64,000 nt of DNA, taken from positions 6,084,767-6,148,766 of the forward strand of contig CM028382.1 in assembly GCA_013146195.2 (NCBI GenBank), read 5' to 3'. Positions 35,801 to 48,017 of the stretch are shown here, one piece after another. Made by a program: the position numbers and the translations under genes. Below the pieces are notes generated by a model. It ran no database searches. It worked only from the letters and a program-made list of their open reading frames with translations, and was not told the DNA's origin. Source of the DNA: Codonopsis lanceolata (lineage: Eukaryota; Streptophyta; Magnoliopsida; Asterales; Campanulaceae). Numbering within the stretch: the stretch's first letter is position 1; the number at the start of each line of letters is the position of its first letter.

Positions 35801-38800
35801 ATTATCATGAAGCAATTGAAAGCAACGAAGAATTACCGAACGAAGATCTGATTATGGGGGAAATCTAGGAATTATGATTCATTTGTATCTACTCTTATGT
35901 TCATGGAATATAGTATTAATCAATTGTCAAGGGTTTGTACACTTATGTAAAGATTGAGATGCTTGGATCACGGTTTGCAATCTTAGTATCCCGAATTGTT
36001 TTACTTTTTTGATCTGTACACATAACAATTGAGAATCCCTTAAGAACTCGAAAGACACATGAACCTAAATCTTACCTTAGCACGATCATGAAATATGACA
36101 TAAGATTCAATACAATTTACCTCCAATTCCTAGACGGATGAGTTTAGCTCATCACAATTGATGAAACAATCAACAAGATTGAAGAATACATCATTTGATC
36201 TATGAAAACAATGAAAAAAAACTAAATAAATCTGTATTACAACTTTAGGGAGGCTGAATTTCGGACCCCTAAACCTAAGCCACTAGGTTTACTTATAAAC
36301 TAGGGTTACAGCCTAACAGGGCAGAAACAAGCTTAATTTACAAAACGGGCTGGATCTGGGAAGTTGCCGCATGCGGTCACATGCTTGTTGGAGAAGCGGT
36401 CGCATGCCTCTGACTTCTGATTTTCCTGTATTGTATGCGGCCGCATATGAAGGATGGATGCGAGCGCATCCTTTCCTTTCTTCTTTTGTCCGGATCTCTT
36501 CTGGACATTAGCACTTTGGCCCCTTAGGTCTTCTAATCAGCACAAAAGACCTTCAAAACACTTATTTGCCTCAATCTGACATTAAGACTAGGAACCCATA
36601 TTAGTGGCTAAAAACTAGAGGAATAGCAAGTTCTAAGCTGGATAAATACCCAATAACGTGTATAAAACATATCTATCATTAATATATTGTATAATATAAT
36701 TCAGGGTGGAAAAGTACAAGTCCAAATGTTAAGTTGATAACATGTATCTGAGCTGGATTATACGCACTTGATGGCTATGTCATAGTGATAAAGAGATTTG
36801 ACAGTATAAGAATTTGGATCCTGAATGCTCACTTGTTATCAATGTGTTATTCATATTAAATTGGTGCCTACTTCAAAAGGTATCTGGTCAACATCTTTTC
36901 CATTCCCCTTTCTTTTATCTGTGTACTTCTCACTGCGGATCATTAACTGACTTCCTCCTTCATCATATGTGCTAATTGATTTTGACACGATTATTAATGT
37001 TTTTCCTAAATTTGCTATTTGAAATCTTTGACTACAGGTACCATTGCTTATCTAGAACAATCACTTCCCTATCCAGGAGATGGAAAACAGGTTAGTAAAT
37101 ATGTATTAAATTCCTACCAATGGAATGAATACCATTAGTATTCCTTTGCAAGAACATTTGTTATTTTAAAGTTATTTCCTCTTTGTTGTAATAGTGACTT
37201 TTGGACATGTCTGTTGCCTCTCTCATAGTTTTATCTTACCTTATCTGGATGTTTTGTTTCTCTCTGGAACCATGTTTATAAGGATCTGCTGAAACTGGCT
37301 GGCAATGTACATAGTTTAATCCCTTCTCCCTTTTTTTCATCTCTCATGGCTTGCATTTATAAAGTCAATTACCCTAAAGTCCTAAGCCATGCTCTATAAA
37401 ATTGGAACAGAACAGCAATGCACTGATTTTAATTCTGTAAGTTAAGAAAGGTTTACTATTGCTTCCATCAGTCCCGAGGCCCTTCTTCTAATGAGAAAGA
37501 TCAATGCATCTCCATGATGTACCCCTATGCTATCTGAACTCAGGTATGAGTCTCGGGTGTGGGCAGGAACGGACCTATGCTAATGCAAGGCTGTGCAGTT
37601 GCCTGACCTCAGATTTTATGATCAAGTATTTATCTATATATCAGAAAAAATATAAAATAAAATCTACGTGCATCATGAGATATAAATATTTGTAGCTTAG
37701 CAACAGAGCTTAGATATCTGAGGTCACAGGTTATAATGGTGCTCTTATTATGTTTTAGTCTTCAGGTGTTTTCCGTTTTCTTTTCCCTCTCCAATTTGAC
37801 GAGCGATTTCATGAGGGTTTAAAATGGGCCTAATAATGGTCCATTATCTCATTATCTCTAAATATCATTAACACTTGAATACTTATTAGCATTTCAGTTA
37901 TTGGGTAATTGGCCAACTTTCTTTTTATTTATTTGATCTCTAATTTAATGTCCAAGTTTCCTATTTTGAGCTTTTCTTTGTGATAAAGCTCACCATACAG
38001 CCAATAATTTAAGGAATTCACATGTCCTTAAATTCTATAAAGATTATAATAATTGGACACTTATTATACTTTTGTTTCTTCAGTTATCTTTTACTCTTTT
38101 TCATACCAATTTATTTAGCCATTTAATGAGTTCTAAATGCACCCAATCCGAATGGTGGCCCATTCTATCTAAACATCATTGACAAAGCAGTTTTTTTTTT
38201 TTTGAAAAAATATTTTTCTGTTGGGTAACTTTAGTTATGTAATCTTTGTCTTGATTCTAATTTTCTTATTTTCAGTTCTCCAATAGAATTAATAGTCACC
38301 CTTCAACCAAGAATTCATGTCCTTATGAATCATGAGATACAATTAGAGCTGTCAAAACAGCATGGCATCCCAATTCAACCCGCCTTGTGTAAAAAAAACA
38401 GAACCAATTTAGCAAAATTGGTGAAGTCCTCTCCCTTCTAACTGCTTTTGTCATTCTTTATTTAAGATTCATTTTGGAATTTGGATGAAGCAATGATTCT
38501 AACTTTGGTTGTTGGTATACTGAAACCAACACTTAGCATGACAGCCACCACTGCCCAAACTTCATAACTATTTACCATTTTCAGCGAGTGAGTCTGCTTT
38601 CAAATTAGAAGATGCAGACAAAGCAAATTTGCAATTTCAATTGTTGCATCTGATTTTTGAAATCAAAATAAAAAGAGAAGCAAATGATTTAATTGGAAAT
38701 TGGTTCAATTTAAGAACCTTAATTGTTCAAACAAAACAACTTCAAACACATTTGAATGTCCAAATGGAAACTGGTCTAATTAAAAACCTTAATGAAGCTA

Positions 38801-41800
38801 GGCTAGTATGTTTGAAACCTCCCTGGCCGCCCTTATCGAAGCAACATTGCTGAAGGCTGATTCACCATCGTCACTATCAATTCTCTTCATCCCTCCCGTC
38901 GGATTTCTCCATAAGGAGAAAGGGAAAATTCTTCCATCTGGATGTTGGTCTTTGAGAGGAATCAATCTAAAAAAAGAGGAGAAAGGTACCACCGATGGAT
39001 CTCTTTCTTCCATCTGGTGAGCAGCGGTTGAAGAGACGAGAGAGAGAGAGAGTGACGGCATGCATGTTGCATTTGAAAGAGACTAGGGTTTCTCTAGTCT
39101 TCAATCTTAAATCTTAATGAACGCCAAGCCAATGGTCCAGATCATATGCAGGAGGATTAATCAAATGGCGGGCGCCTCAGCCTATGGCCCACACAGCCCT
39201 AGCCTATTTGACCCGCTTTCTAGTGGGCTCAGATTTTATCAACCCAACCTGCCTTTTTTGGGTGGCAGGGCATCCCTGCTCATTTTGACAGATCTAGATA
39301 CAATGTTTGAAATAGTCACTTTACTTGAATTTTACCCATTTTTTTTGGTATATTTGATTTGTCGGATAAGCTTTCTACCTATAAGTCTAATTAGAAGCAT
39401 CCAACCATATCCCATACCCTTATCCGAGTGTGAAGTGTGAGATGTGGGTACATGACACCTTTGATTAACCGGGGTATCATAGTTTACCATTCTTTCATAA
39501 GACAAAACTGAGATGTGCTATATTAACCCCTAAGGAGTGGCCTAGTGGTAGAGGTGGGGCTCCACTAAGTGTAAGGTCTTCCAAGAAGCCCTTAAGGAGG
39601 TCTAGATAGTGTCCTTCGATGCAGCTGCCAAACATTCGCCACATTCTATCTATAACAATGATTTTTTTCTTTTTTGTCATAACATACTCAACTTTGTTTT
39701 CTCGAAAAAGAACGACCCAGCGCACGAGACGACAACATTGTGGGATCTTAGAAGTGTCTAATGTGCGTGGCCTTACCCCAACATGTCGAGAGGCGGTTTT
39801 GTAGTTGAAATGTATTACCTCTAGGTCATAGTGGAGCATGTAAATTTGCTCAAAGGAGCCCTTTGTTTTGCATAGCTCCTAAATTTTGTTCTTTGAAAAA
39901 GTCTTAAATTCTAAGAAGCATATTGTTTGAATCTTCCATTCTAGCTCCGCACCTATCAATATGTATGAAGATTGTTTATTTTGCAATGAAGGGATGGTGG
40001 AGTGGAGGCTTTAACTATGGGATATGGATTGGGGTTCTAGTTGCCTTGGGATTTTCTGTGGTTCCGGTGCCATCTTTACTATGGAAAAATCAGTTTAAGC
40101 TCGCTGGAAATGGCTCAAGTAAGGTGCGTATGTTTCAAAATGCAGCATGAGCTTGTTTAATCATTGTTAATTCGTTCCTGATCTATTTAAGAAATCTTAT
40201 CTTTGAAAGCTGGAAAAATTTGCACCAAGAAGAAAATCTGCTCAGCAGAATTAATATTCAGTAGTCAATACTTTTTAGAGACAATGAGTACTACTTGGAG
40301 TTTGTTCTGTTAATTTTAGTGCCATGAAAGAAAAATTGCTTTCTCAATCTAATTGGTGTTGGAGAAATCTGCAAGCCTAGAGGAGTAGGAGCAGTGATTA
40401 TGGCCTTTATGGTATTGCATATTTTTGTGTTTAACTTCCTTTATATCGCTTGAACTATGTGGGCTGCTCGAGCTTATTGCAATGGATATTGGCCTTTATG
40501 CTCCTTTCATGATTTCAATGCTGATAAATGGGGAATAGATAAATTGATCACCTTACAATGATGTTTGTGAAACATAAATATCATGTTGAAACATGCATCT
40601 ATGCATTGTCGAATTTAGGTGAAATTGTAATATTCATTTTTTTCCCTTGTATAAATATCCAGATTTCTCTTACATGAAGAATATTGACTTTTATGCACCG
40701 GGTATGCCCAAAATACTGCTTTCATGATTTCAATACTTATTAAATGGGAATAATATAAAGTGATCACCTTACAATAGATCTTATGAAACATAATTATCAG
40801 AGCATGGACAATGGTTACTACTCCAACAATAGCTTTGGAGTAGCTTAACCATTGTTTTTCATTAAAACTAAAAAAAAATTAGCCTAGGCTACCCATAAGC
40901 TACCCAAAATAAAGAAGCTACCTTCCAATGATACCATAAACTCTAATAACTTTACATACCACTCATCTTTATCTCCATTACTTTAATACCTTTATATCTT
41001 ATTGAAAATTTTGTAGAAAATTAATCTGATGTCCAAATGAAGTAAACCAACCCTTGTACTTTTTTAAAAAGCACAAAAAAACCTTTTTTGTGGTGAAAAA
41101 TGGCCAAAATTTGGAGAAAAACAATTTTGGCCCGGACGAGTCAAGGAGCTACACATGTAAAGGTGCTGTCAACTCCTTGTCGGCCTCCTTTATGTATTTA
41201 TTTTTTAAAGAATTCCTCTCGGTGTCTTTTTGGCTGTTTGGGAGCTAAAATAATGTTGTTTTGACTTCTTCCCCCCCCCCTTTTCCCTTGCTAAGCTCCG
41301 GTAGCTTAAAATGCTACCAAATTATTTTTTCCCCACCAAGCTACTCATTTGATACCCAAAAGCTATGATGCACGAATACGGCACCTAGGCTGCGTGTCCC
41401 GTATCCGATACATTTCGGATACGCCTTTGGATACGTACATGGGGCGAATCTGCAGTTTCCCAAACTTTGGATATGTAATCCGGATACGCTTTGGTAAAAA
41501 CATGTCGTTTTGGTTAAAAAAGGAAGGGTTAAAATTGTTCGGCGTGTTTGCACTTACTCCTCCGTCTATGCGTCGAGGTCCGAGAGAGAGAGACAGGAAG
41601 CGACGAAGACGATTGATGAGAGACTCAAACATACCTGCTGGCTGCTGCTGTCCTTGACTGCCTCTAGCTCCAACCGCCGCTGCTTCGCCTTCGTCTTTGA
41701 CAGGTAAGTCAATTTTTGTGCTTTTCGAACCCTAGTTTACAAACTAGGGTTCGTCAAGTCCTGAGTCCCGAGTCCTTTGCTGAGTCTGCTCTCCTCTGCT

Positions 41801-43595
41801 ATGCGTCTGCGTTACTAAGTTATATACTTATATATGCGGTAGCCTGAAGCCTATATCTATAATCTATATAATTAATGTATTATGTATATTAGTATTATAG
41901 TATATATTATTTATACATATATAATATATGTATATTATATATGCTATTTATTTGAATATTTACATTTTGGTCCTTATAGTTTGAATATTTACACTTTACC
42001 ACCACCTATCTGTATCTGGATTCTTTCAAAAATCTTGTATCCCCGTATCTCATATCTGCAAATCCGTATCCGCGTATCCATATCCGTGCAACCTAGCCCA
42101 AAAGAACTCTAGATGTTTGCTTGACCTGCCAACAGTCCGTGTTACCAGCAGAATCTCTGACCACTCGAGTGTGGGATTAGTTAACGATTCTTTTCCCAAA
42201 CAAACTTATGGACTCTTCTGTTTCTTACCACTTACATATTTGAGCTGGATATGGCTTCATTAAAATGATTTCAAAATGTGGACGATTCATTCTGCTCATC
42301 TTTGACTAGATAGATTTATTGCTTCTTCAACAATGAGAATGTAACATCTATTTCCCCCTAAACCACAATTTCTAGTGGTTTCCTCGAGAAAATATTATCT
42401 TCTGACAGAAAATTATATATGAGTAATCTGTTTGCATATTTAGTATATATCTACACACCCTTATCCAAGGTTTAGATACATATCCTATGGCACAGGATTT
42501 GGAGTTAGGGAGAGCTGACCTGGACAATTATCCACATCAATTTTTGAACCGAGTCAATGGACTAACATTCAAAATTTTGATTGATCTTCCTTGCATCAGA
42601 TAAAGCCTTGATAGGAGTTTTGCATCCTTTTCATATTAATTCTTATCAAAAAAAAATATTATTCATTAGGTTCTAGGAGATGAAGATAGAGAATCCTTGT
42701 CTGTTTGATTTGCCCTCCTGTATGCTTCATTGCTCTTCTGGTTTCCCTCCAGATAAGTCAATATGGGACTCATGCCATACCCTTTGATGTGATTTTAATA
42801 AAGCACTGAGCACTCATGTTACGAGTCCAGTTGTGTTTATACCTGTCAATAATAGTTATAGGGCTGCCAGACAATGCTTTTCTAATGCATTGGCATGTGT
42901 TGCCTTGTTATCTTTGAATATAACTTAACAAATGGTATTACCTTTGTCCCATAAATAACTTTTTTCTTGTGCTTATAGAACTCTTATATATAGGAAAAAT
43001 AAAGCTAGAGTGCACAGTGTGTTGGACTGTGAAAGGCACAATCTGCACTCTCATAGACACATTTATGTTTAAAGATCCAATCAAATACCTTTCTCTTCTT
43101 GCATTACCGAAAGTTCTGCATTCCACATTGTATATATTGTGGAAGCTCTGTCCTGAATTTAAAAGCAATCTATGTTTCCGATTTTATCAATACCATAGCT
43201 GATGATGCATTATGTTCTGCATTTGATGCAAAGAGTTGCAAACTTTTTATTCAATTTATAGATCTGATTTGCTGGAGTTTACTGCATTGTCCTTTAATTT
43301 CTTATGATGTTGGCAGGATGATAGCAGGGAGGCTGCATGCACACTATTTCCATCAATAAGGTCCCAGTTGACGCGGAAAAAAGACCATGGTACTGTTCTT
43401 TTTTGATAACATCTATCTTTGATTTAAAAAATGGGCTTTGAAATTCATTGTCACAGGTCTTATCTTCCATATTATCTTGTTCTTGCAGGTCGAGCAGAGG
43501 CTCTACTCATTGCAGCTTATGGTAAAGGACTGAAATTGAGTTCTGAATCTTGCCTTGTATCAGAAGAATTGATGGCTTCAAATTTGGAGAGCTAG
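32833..43595 (+). CDS. MOC1: Chloroplast Holliday-junction resolvase MOC1
   Basis: Six exons are 32833-33378, 34594-34699, 37038-37090, 39992-40123, 43317-43389 and 43489-43595. All junctions are in phase, with GT-AG introns, and encode 338 residues. The N-terminus is a basic, Ser/Pro-rich, plausibly cleaved chloroplast transit region, followed by a Lys-rich low-complexity stretch. The RuvC-like nuclease core begins at about residue 157 (WVIGIDPDVSGALALLK) and continues through LVGKRARRRLD, IAYLEQSLPYPGDGKQ, GWWSGGFNYGIWIG and KKDHGRAEALLIAAYG. Candidate metal-binding residues are D162, E224 and the acidic residues of DHGRAEA (D302, E307). MOC1 resolves recombination intermediates so that chloroplast nucleoids segregate. 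Introns 3 and 4 carry hAT-like elements and intron 2 an LTR-like repeat. A start at Met37 (32941) is possible. Confidence 0.93.
35592..36678. repeat. LTR-like repeat in MOC1 intron 2
   Basis: Begins TGATGTAG and ends TCTATCA, giving TG...CA termini with a TGAT/ATCA inversion. The flanks TTTAT and TTAAT are similar but not identical. It contains CAAGGGTCGAACCAC near the left side and GC-rich GCGGTCGCATGC/ATGCGGCCGCAT segments. It has no coding capacity. It may be a solo LTR or a small LTR-type element; a family search would decide. Confidence 0.45.
38344..39296. mobile_element. hAT-like non-autonomous element in MOC1 intron 3
   Basis: Left end TAGAGCTGTCAAAAC and right end GTTTTGACAG-type (CATTTTGACAGATCTA) are inverted. 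The 8-mer GATACAAT is duplicated exactly at 38336-38343 and 39297-39304. The 953-base interior has short open frames with no recognisable domain. The CTGTCAA core of the ends is shared with the element at 32.2 kb, so the two may have used related transposases. Confidence 0.85.
41363..42096. mobile_element. hAT-like element in MOC1 intron 4 (family copy 1)
   Basis: The ends CTATGATGCACGAATACGG and CCGTGCAACCTAG are imperfect inverted repeats. The 8-mer CCCAAAAG is duplicated at 41355-41362 and 42097-42104. Subterminal regions repeat GGATACG/CGTATCC many times. The 734-base element is homologous, in reverse orientation, to the one at 49161-49933. The interior has Arg-rich spurious frames and a TA-rich stretch. 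Confidence 0.87.
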
Positions 43596-43893
43596 AGAGA
43601 TAATTTGGCCATGATGCAAAGTTTATATATTTAGGGAAGTGGTACCAGCTAGTGGTTGTGGATCAGGTAAAGGTTCAAAGAGTTACGTTGTTCAGCCCAA
43701 TTGTGCAGGGAAGTTTTGAGATGGGTCAGATGTGAATCACCATACAAGGTTTGACTCAATAGCTGCAATAAGTCTTACGTGATATCTAGGATGAGGCTAA
43801 TAAGGCTATGTAATTATTTTTTTGTCCGTATTCCCCTAGCCGGCTGCGGGCTCGCGAGTTTCTTTAATTTCAATTTATTACCTTCGTTACCAT

Positions 43894-44881
43894 TAGAGGT
43901 GACAATTTTTGCTCGCGGCCATTTACCTGCCCAGATTATCCAATAAATAATGGGCATGAGTATATTCAAAATTTTAAGTGGGCACAAATGGGCATGTCCA
44001 TTTAGGCATATTAATTATGATAAGCTAAATAGGTGTTCATTTGGGCACTCATATTAAAATTCATTCTCTTATTCTTCTAATTTTATTTTATCAATTACAT
44101 ACATAATTATAAAATACTTAAGATTAATAATGATGTTTAACATAATTAGTATATCTATATTGTACATCCACCCTTTCAACCACTACCCCCCCTCTTCCAA
44201 GTGCCCTTAAATATATATATATATCCAATCGTCACCCCTCCATCTCCAAATTGCAAAGCAAAGTATGGAATGTCATTCTATGACTCTATACCCTTCATTG
44301 AAACCCAATATTACTCTCAAATTGTTTAATTTCTATAACTTTGTAAATATTTGTTATGTTACATTATAAATGGATTCACAGTGATTTTGTGAGCAGTATA
44401 ATATGCGACATTCTTATTTGCTCGAACCTTTCCATATATATTTGTACATGTGGCTTAGTTAAGCTTGTTCAGTTTTTTTTTCAGGTTTACACTCGTGTGC
44501 TTGTCTGTTGGGCTTCAGTGAAATTAAAAATCTAATCACAAAATAGAAGATTGAATTGAGAGTTACAACAAAAATACATAATTGACACAAGAGATGAGCA
44601 AATATATATATTTATATTTTCTTTTTTTTTTTGGTGAAATTAATGTTTTTTTTTTGTTTTTGTGTATTTTTTGTTAAAGAATGAAGTTTTTTAATTATTG
44701 TATTTATTTTATAATTTTTTGTTAATGAGTAGATGAGCGTCCATGGGTGCCCATGTCCATTTATTACCCACCCATTTATGTCCATGATATTAAATGGGCA
44801 TTTACTCGCACGTCCATTTAAGCTCATTGCCCATATGGGCGTCGCCCATGCTCGCCTATACCCATCCATTTGCCACCTCTA
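43894..44881. mobile_element. hAT-like element just 3' of MOC1
   Basis: The ends TAGAGGTGACAAT and TTTGCCACCTCTA are inverted. The flanking 8-mers GTTACCAT (43886-43893) and ATTACCAT (44882-44889) match at seven of eight positions, an aged target duplication. Both ends are rich in GGGCA/TGCCC words (for example CCCATTTAT, AAATGGGCAT). It starts 298 bases after the MOC1 stop and could fall in or near its 3' UTR. Confidence 0.83.
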
Positions 44882-45019
44882 ATTACCATATATGGATACA
44901 TTTTCCTTACATGTTACTTTCTCCATTTCACTTATGAGTTCATTTTCAATAATTATAATTACGATTTCCATCACACATAAACATCTTGAAAATTATGTTT
45001 AATCATTTTTGTAATTATA

Positions 45020-47232
45020 AGAGAGAATTACAAAAAAAATAAAAAATAAAAATAACTTGTCCTATTTCATGTATTGCATTTTATACCTCATGTTTTCATT
45101 TTCAACAATTAAAACTTCCATCTATTTTTGTTTTTAAATTTGAACTTTCCGTGTGTTACGTTAGGAGAGAAGACAGAATGCTACGTCAGATGCTTGTGTG
45201 GTGTGGTCGTGGCAAGAGATTTTGCAGCGATTTCCCTCAATTCGAATTCATTTCGTTCCATTACAAACCCTCTACAAATTATAGTCTTGCAAAGTAAACA
45301 TTTTTTAAATCATTTATTTGTAATTAGTTTTTTCACATGCACATAAGTAACACCAGTGGAACTTTCATATATTTTTTAACGATTAAGGTTTTTATCAAAA
45401 TATTAAATAGGAAATTAGGTATGTATTGAAAAACTAAGTAGGAATTATGGTTGATATAAAAAAATCCCCAAATTGTGCTTGGAGATTGAAGTACGTATTT
45501 GAATAATTATTTGATCAATGCATAATGCGGTACTTGAGGCTATTCAATGAGTATGGAAGACCTACGTGAGGTAAGTACACTAACCCTAGGGTTCGAGAAA
45601 TGTTGTTTCATTTTTTTTTTTAAATTTCAAGCTTTGATTCTAGTGTATTATTCTACTTTATTATTGATTCTCTATATTATTGATGTTTTTTTTTTAATGT
45701 TTTGAATTATGTGTTTGATTTATATTGTTGGGGAAAGTGTTTCATCTTTTGTGGTCCATTGTCACCTTTTATTGGGTTGTGGGGCATGTTCTGCTTCTGC
45801 CTATTGTCCATTGTTCTGATTTTGTGTTTTGGTCTTTTGCTTTGAAAAAAATATATGTGTTGGATACTTTGAAAAAAAGGGGCTAGGCACGGGCTAGAAA
45901 AGGGGCAACCAGGAGGGATAGACGCGGGGCAACCCATAGGGAAGTGGGTGAGGCTGTGAGGGAGAAAGGGTGAGAATGGCGGGCTGGTGGAGCAGGTAAT
46001 GGACCGAATTAGGGGTGGATCCATCCAAGAGGGCGCGGATCAGAGGCTATGGAGGCGGGTGACGTGGCAGCTTGGATGGCTGACAACACATTAATGAAAA
46101 GAAATAGAAATTGCTCCGGTGCCCCTGGCTTCTTCAATGTGGCTGTTGAAGACCCTCTGCTCCCAGGTTTCGCGATAAGGTCCTCTGTTAGCCTCTGTTA
46201 GCTTCCGTTAGCCTGTTGTGGTTTGAAATACTTGATTAACAGTAAGTATCAAAACTCAATATTGAAGTCCGAAATTGCCTCGAATAGCGTATTGAGCCTT
46301 AAAACCTTGAATATCTTTGAGATACCTACATAAAGCACAAAATACATAAAAATAGGATCTCAAATGCAATAAATAATTATCTAAAGGTCAAAATTATCAA
46401 TAAAATTTCGAAAAATAATGAAAATAAGAGGAAAATTACAAGCCTATCATTGATGCTCACTTTTTAATACATATTTAAGAAGCAAAGTTCACAACACCAA
46501 AACACAAAATTAACCTCATTTCATTATTACTTCAATACTTCAATTGCTTATTCCTGCCCAATGATGATTAAGATAAAGAGCATATTGAAGAGACATGACA
46601 AAATCAAACAAAACCAAAGACATTTGTTTTTTTCCACTATTTCCACTACCATCTGCGGAGGATCATAACAGAGAAAAAAAATCACAACCCACTGACTGCA
46701 ATAACAAACAAAAAAGTTTACTTGACAAATAATCACAACAACAAAAATAATAATAAATGTTGATAGAAAAGTTAAAATTATTTATACATTGATGTACCCC
46801 AAACCGTTGGCAACCTAAGAACCTTCTTCCTTAATTTTGATGTCCTTGCTGTCCTCAGAACAAATATTCTTCCACAATAACAATAAATTGATGTATTCGT
46901 GATGAGTAAAATGAAAGTGTTGAAAATTGAAATTGTTGATTTTTTTTTGGAATTTTGTTGATTTTATAAATGAGAAAAAAGTTTAATTTGTAAAACTATA
47001 ATTTGTACAGGGTTTGTTATGGAGGGTAATCGGTGCAAAATCTCCTGCCACGCCAGCGCCACGTAGGTATCTGACGCAGCATTCCATCTTTTCTCCAAAC
47101 GGCTAACACACGGAAGGTTCAAATTAAAAAAAAAATAGATGGATGTTTTAATTGTTGGAAATGGAAACACGGGGTTTAAAATGCAATACGTGAAATAGGA
47201 CAGTGTTTTTTTTTTTTTTTGGCAATTCGCTA
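45020..47232. mobile_element. Long inverted-repeat element, Mutator-like (non-autonomous)
   Basis: Arms of about 245 bases, 45054-45300 and 46972-47203, are inverted copies that I judge roughly 80% identical by eye. Shared blocks include GTCCTATTTCA, AACAATTAAAAC, CCGTGTGTTA and CAAATTATAG. AT-rich 8-mers TAATTATA flank the pair (45012-45019, 47233-47240), but the duplication is weak because the sequence is simple. The 1.7 kb interior is GC-richer in 45,870-46,200, which hints at captured sequence, but no gene is recognisable. Long arms suggest a MULE. Confidence 0.6.
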
Positions 47233-47240
47233 TAATTATA

Positions 47241-48017
47241 ACCAACTCTAATGCTATTTACATATCTCTTAAATATCAAACTTGTTAAATGTGAACTCTT
47301 GGGTGGAATAGAGAGAGTATTAATCCTTCTAAAATGTAATCTGTGGCACTATGCAGCCCATGAGGTATGTCTAGAAAGGCGTCATGCCCCCCCCCCCCAC
47401 TTCCTCCTTTTTTGGGGGCCTCAAATTTGTAAAAATATTTTTTAATTAGTGGCACTCTATATAATTTAATATCAAAATATTTTTTGGTCTGTAAAGCTGA
47501 AAAATTCAGGTTCGAAACATGGAGAGGGGTATGCTCAGTTCACCACTAAACCAAAGTCTATCTTTGTCAAAAAGTAAAAACAGAGGAAATGTGTCTTTAA
47601 AACTGAATTTACAGACCAAAGTCTATCTTCTTTCTAGCCCATCGGTTGTCCTCCATTCAGGCCAGAAAGTAGAAGATGTATGTCTACTTGTGGGTCAGGG
47701 GAATAACCCTTCTTCATCTTGAGCAATGTTTTCTCTCTCCGACAAAGCACACTCAAGGCAGGATTAGAGTTGGAGCAACCTACACACAACTTGAACCAAA
47801 AAATGCTTGTTTCCAAACAGTAAATGCACATCAGAGGTTTTTTTGATATTTGTATTTGTTTTGGCATTCCTTCAGTCACCAGGCAGGGAAGAGCAGCATG
47901 AGGATGGATGGATTAAACAATTGGGAAGCTAAGCTAAGCCTTAGACTAACGGTGACCCTTTTATACGTGGGTTGATAAGCAGAGTTCGGCCATTAGACCA
48001 GGCATTTCGTTCATTAG
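47241..48017. other. Region downstream of L13
   Basis: Probably contains the L13 3' UTR near 48,017 and below. A C homopolymer lies at about 47,389-47,398. No independent gene is visible. Confidence 0.5.

Noticed and set aside
38798..39061. Minus-strand 87-residue frame inside MOC1 intron 3
   Set aside because: It lies within the hAT-like element at 38344-39296, has no recognisable domain and is mostly a product of simple sequence (Ser/Leu repeats).
39534..39625. Possible SINE (GTGGCCTAGTGGTAGA resembles a tRNA-like A box)
   Set aside because: No convincing B box or poly(A)/simple tail follows, so it was not listed as an element.
41510..41707. Arg-rich frame in the hAT-like element of MOC1 intron 4
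   Set aside because: Not conserved as a protein with the sister copy at 49.5 kb; both look like non-coding filler.
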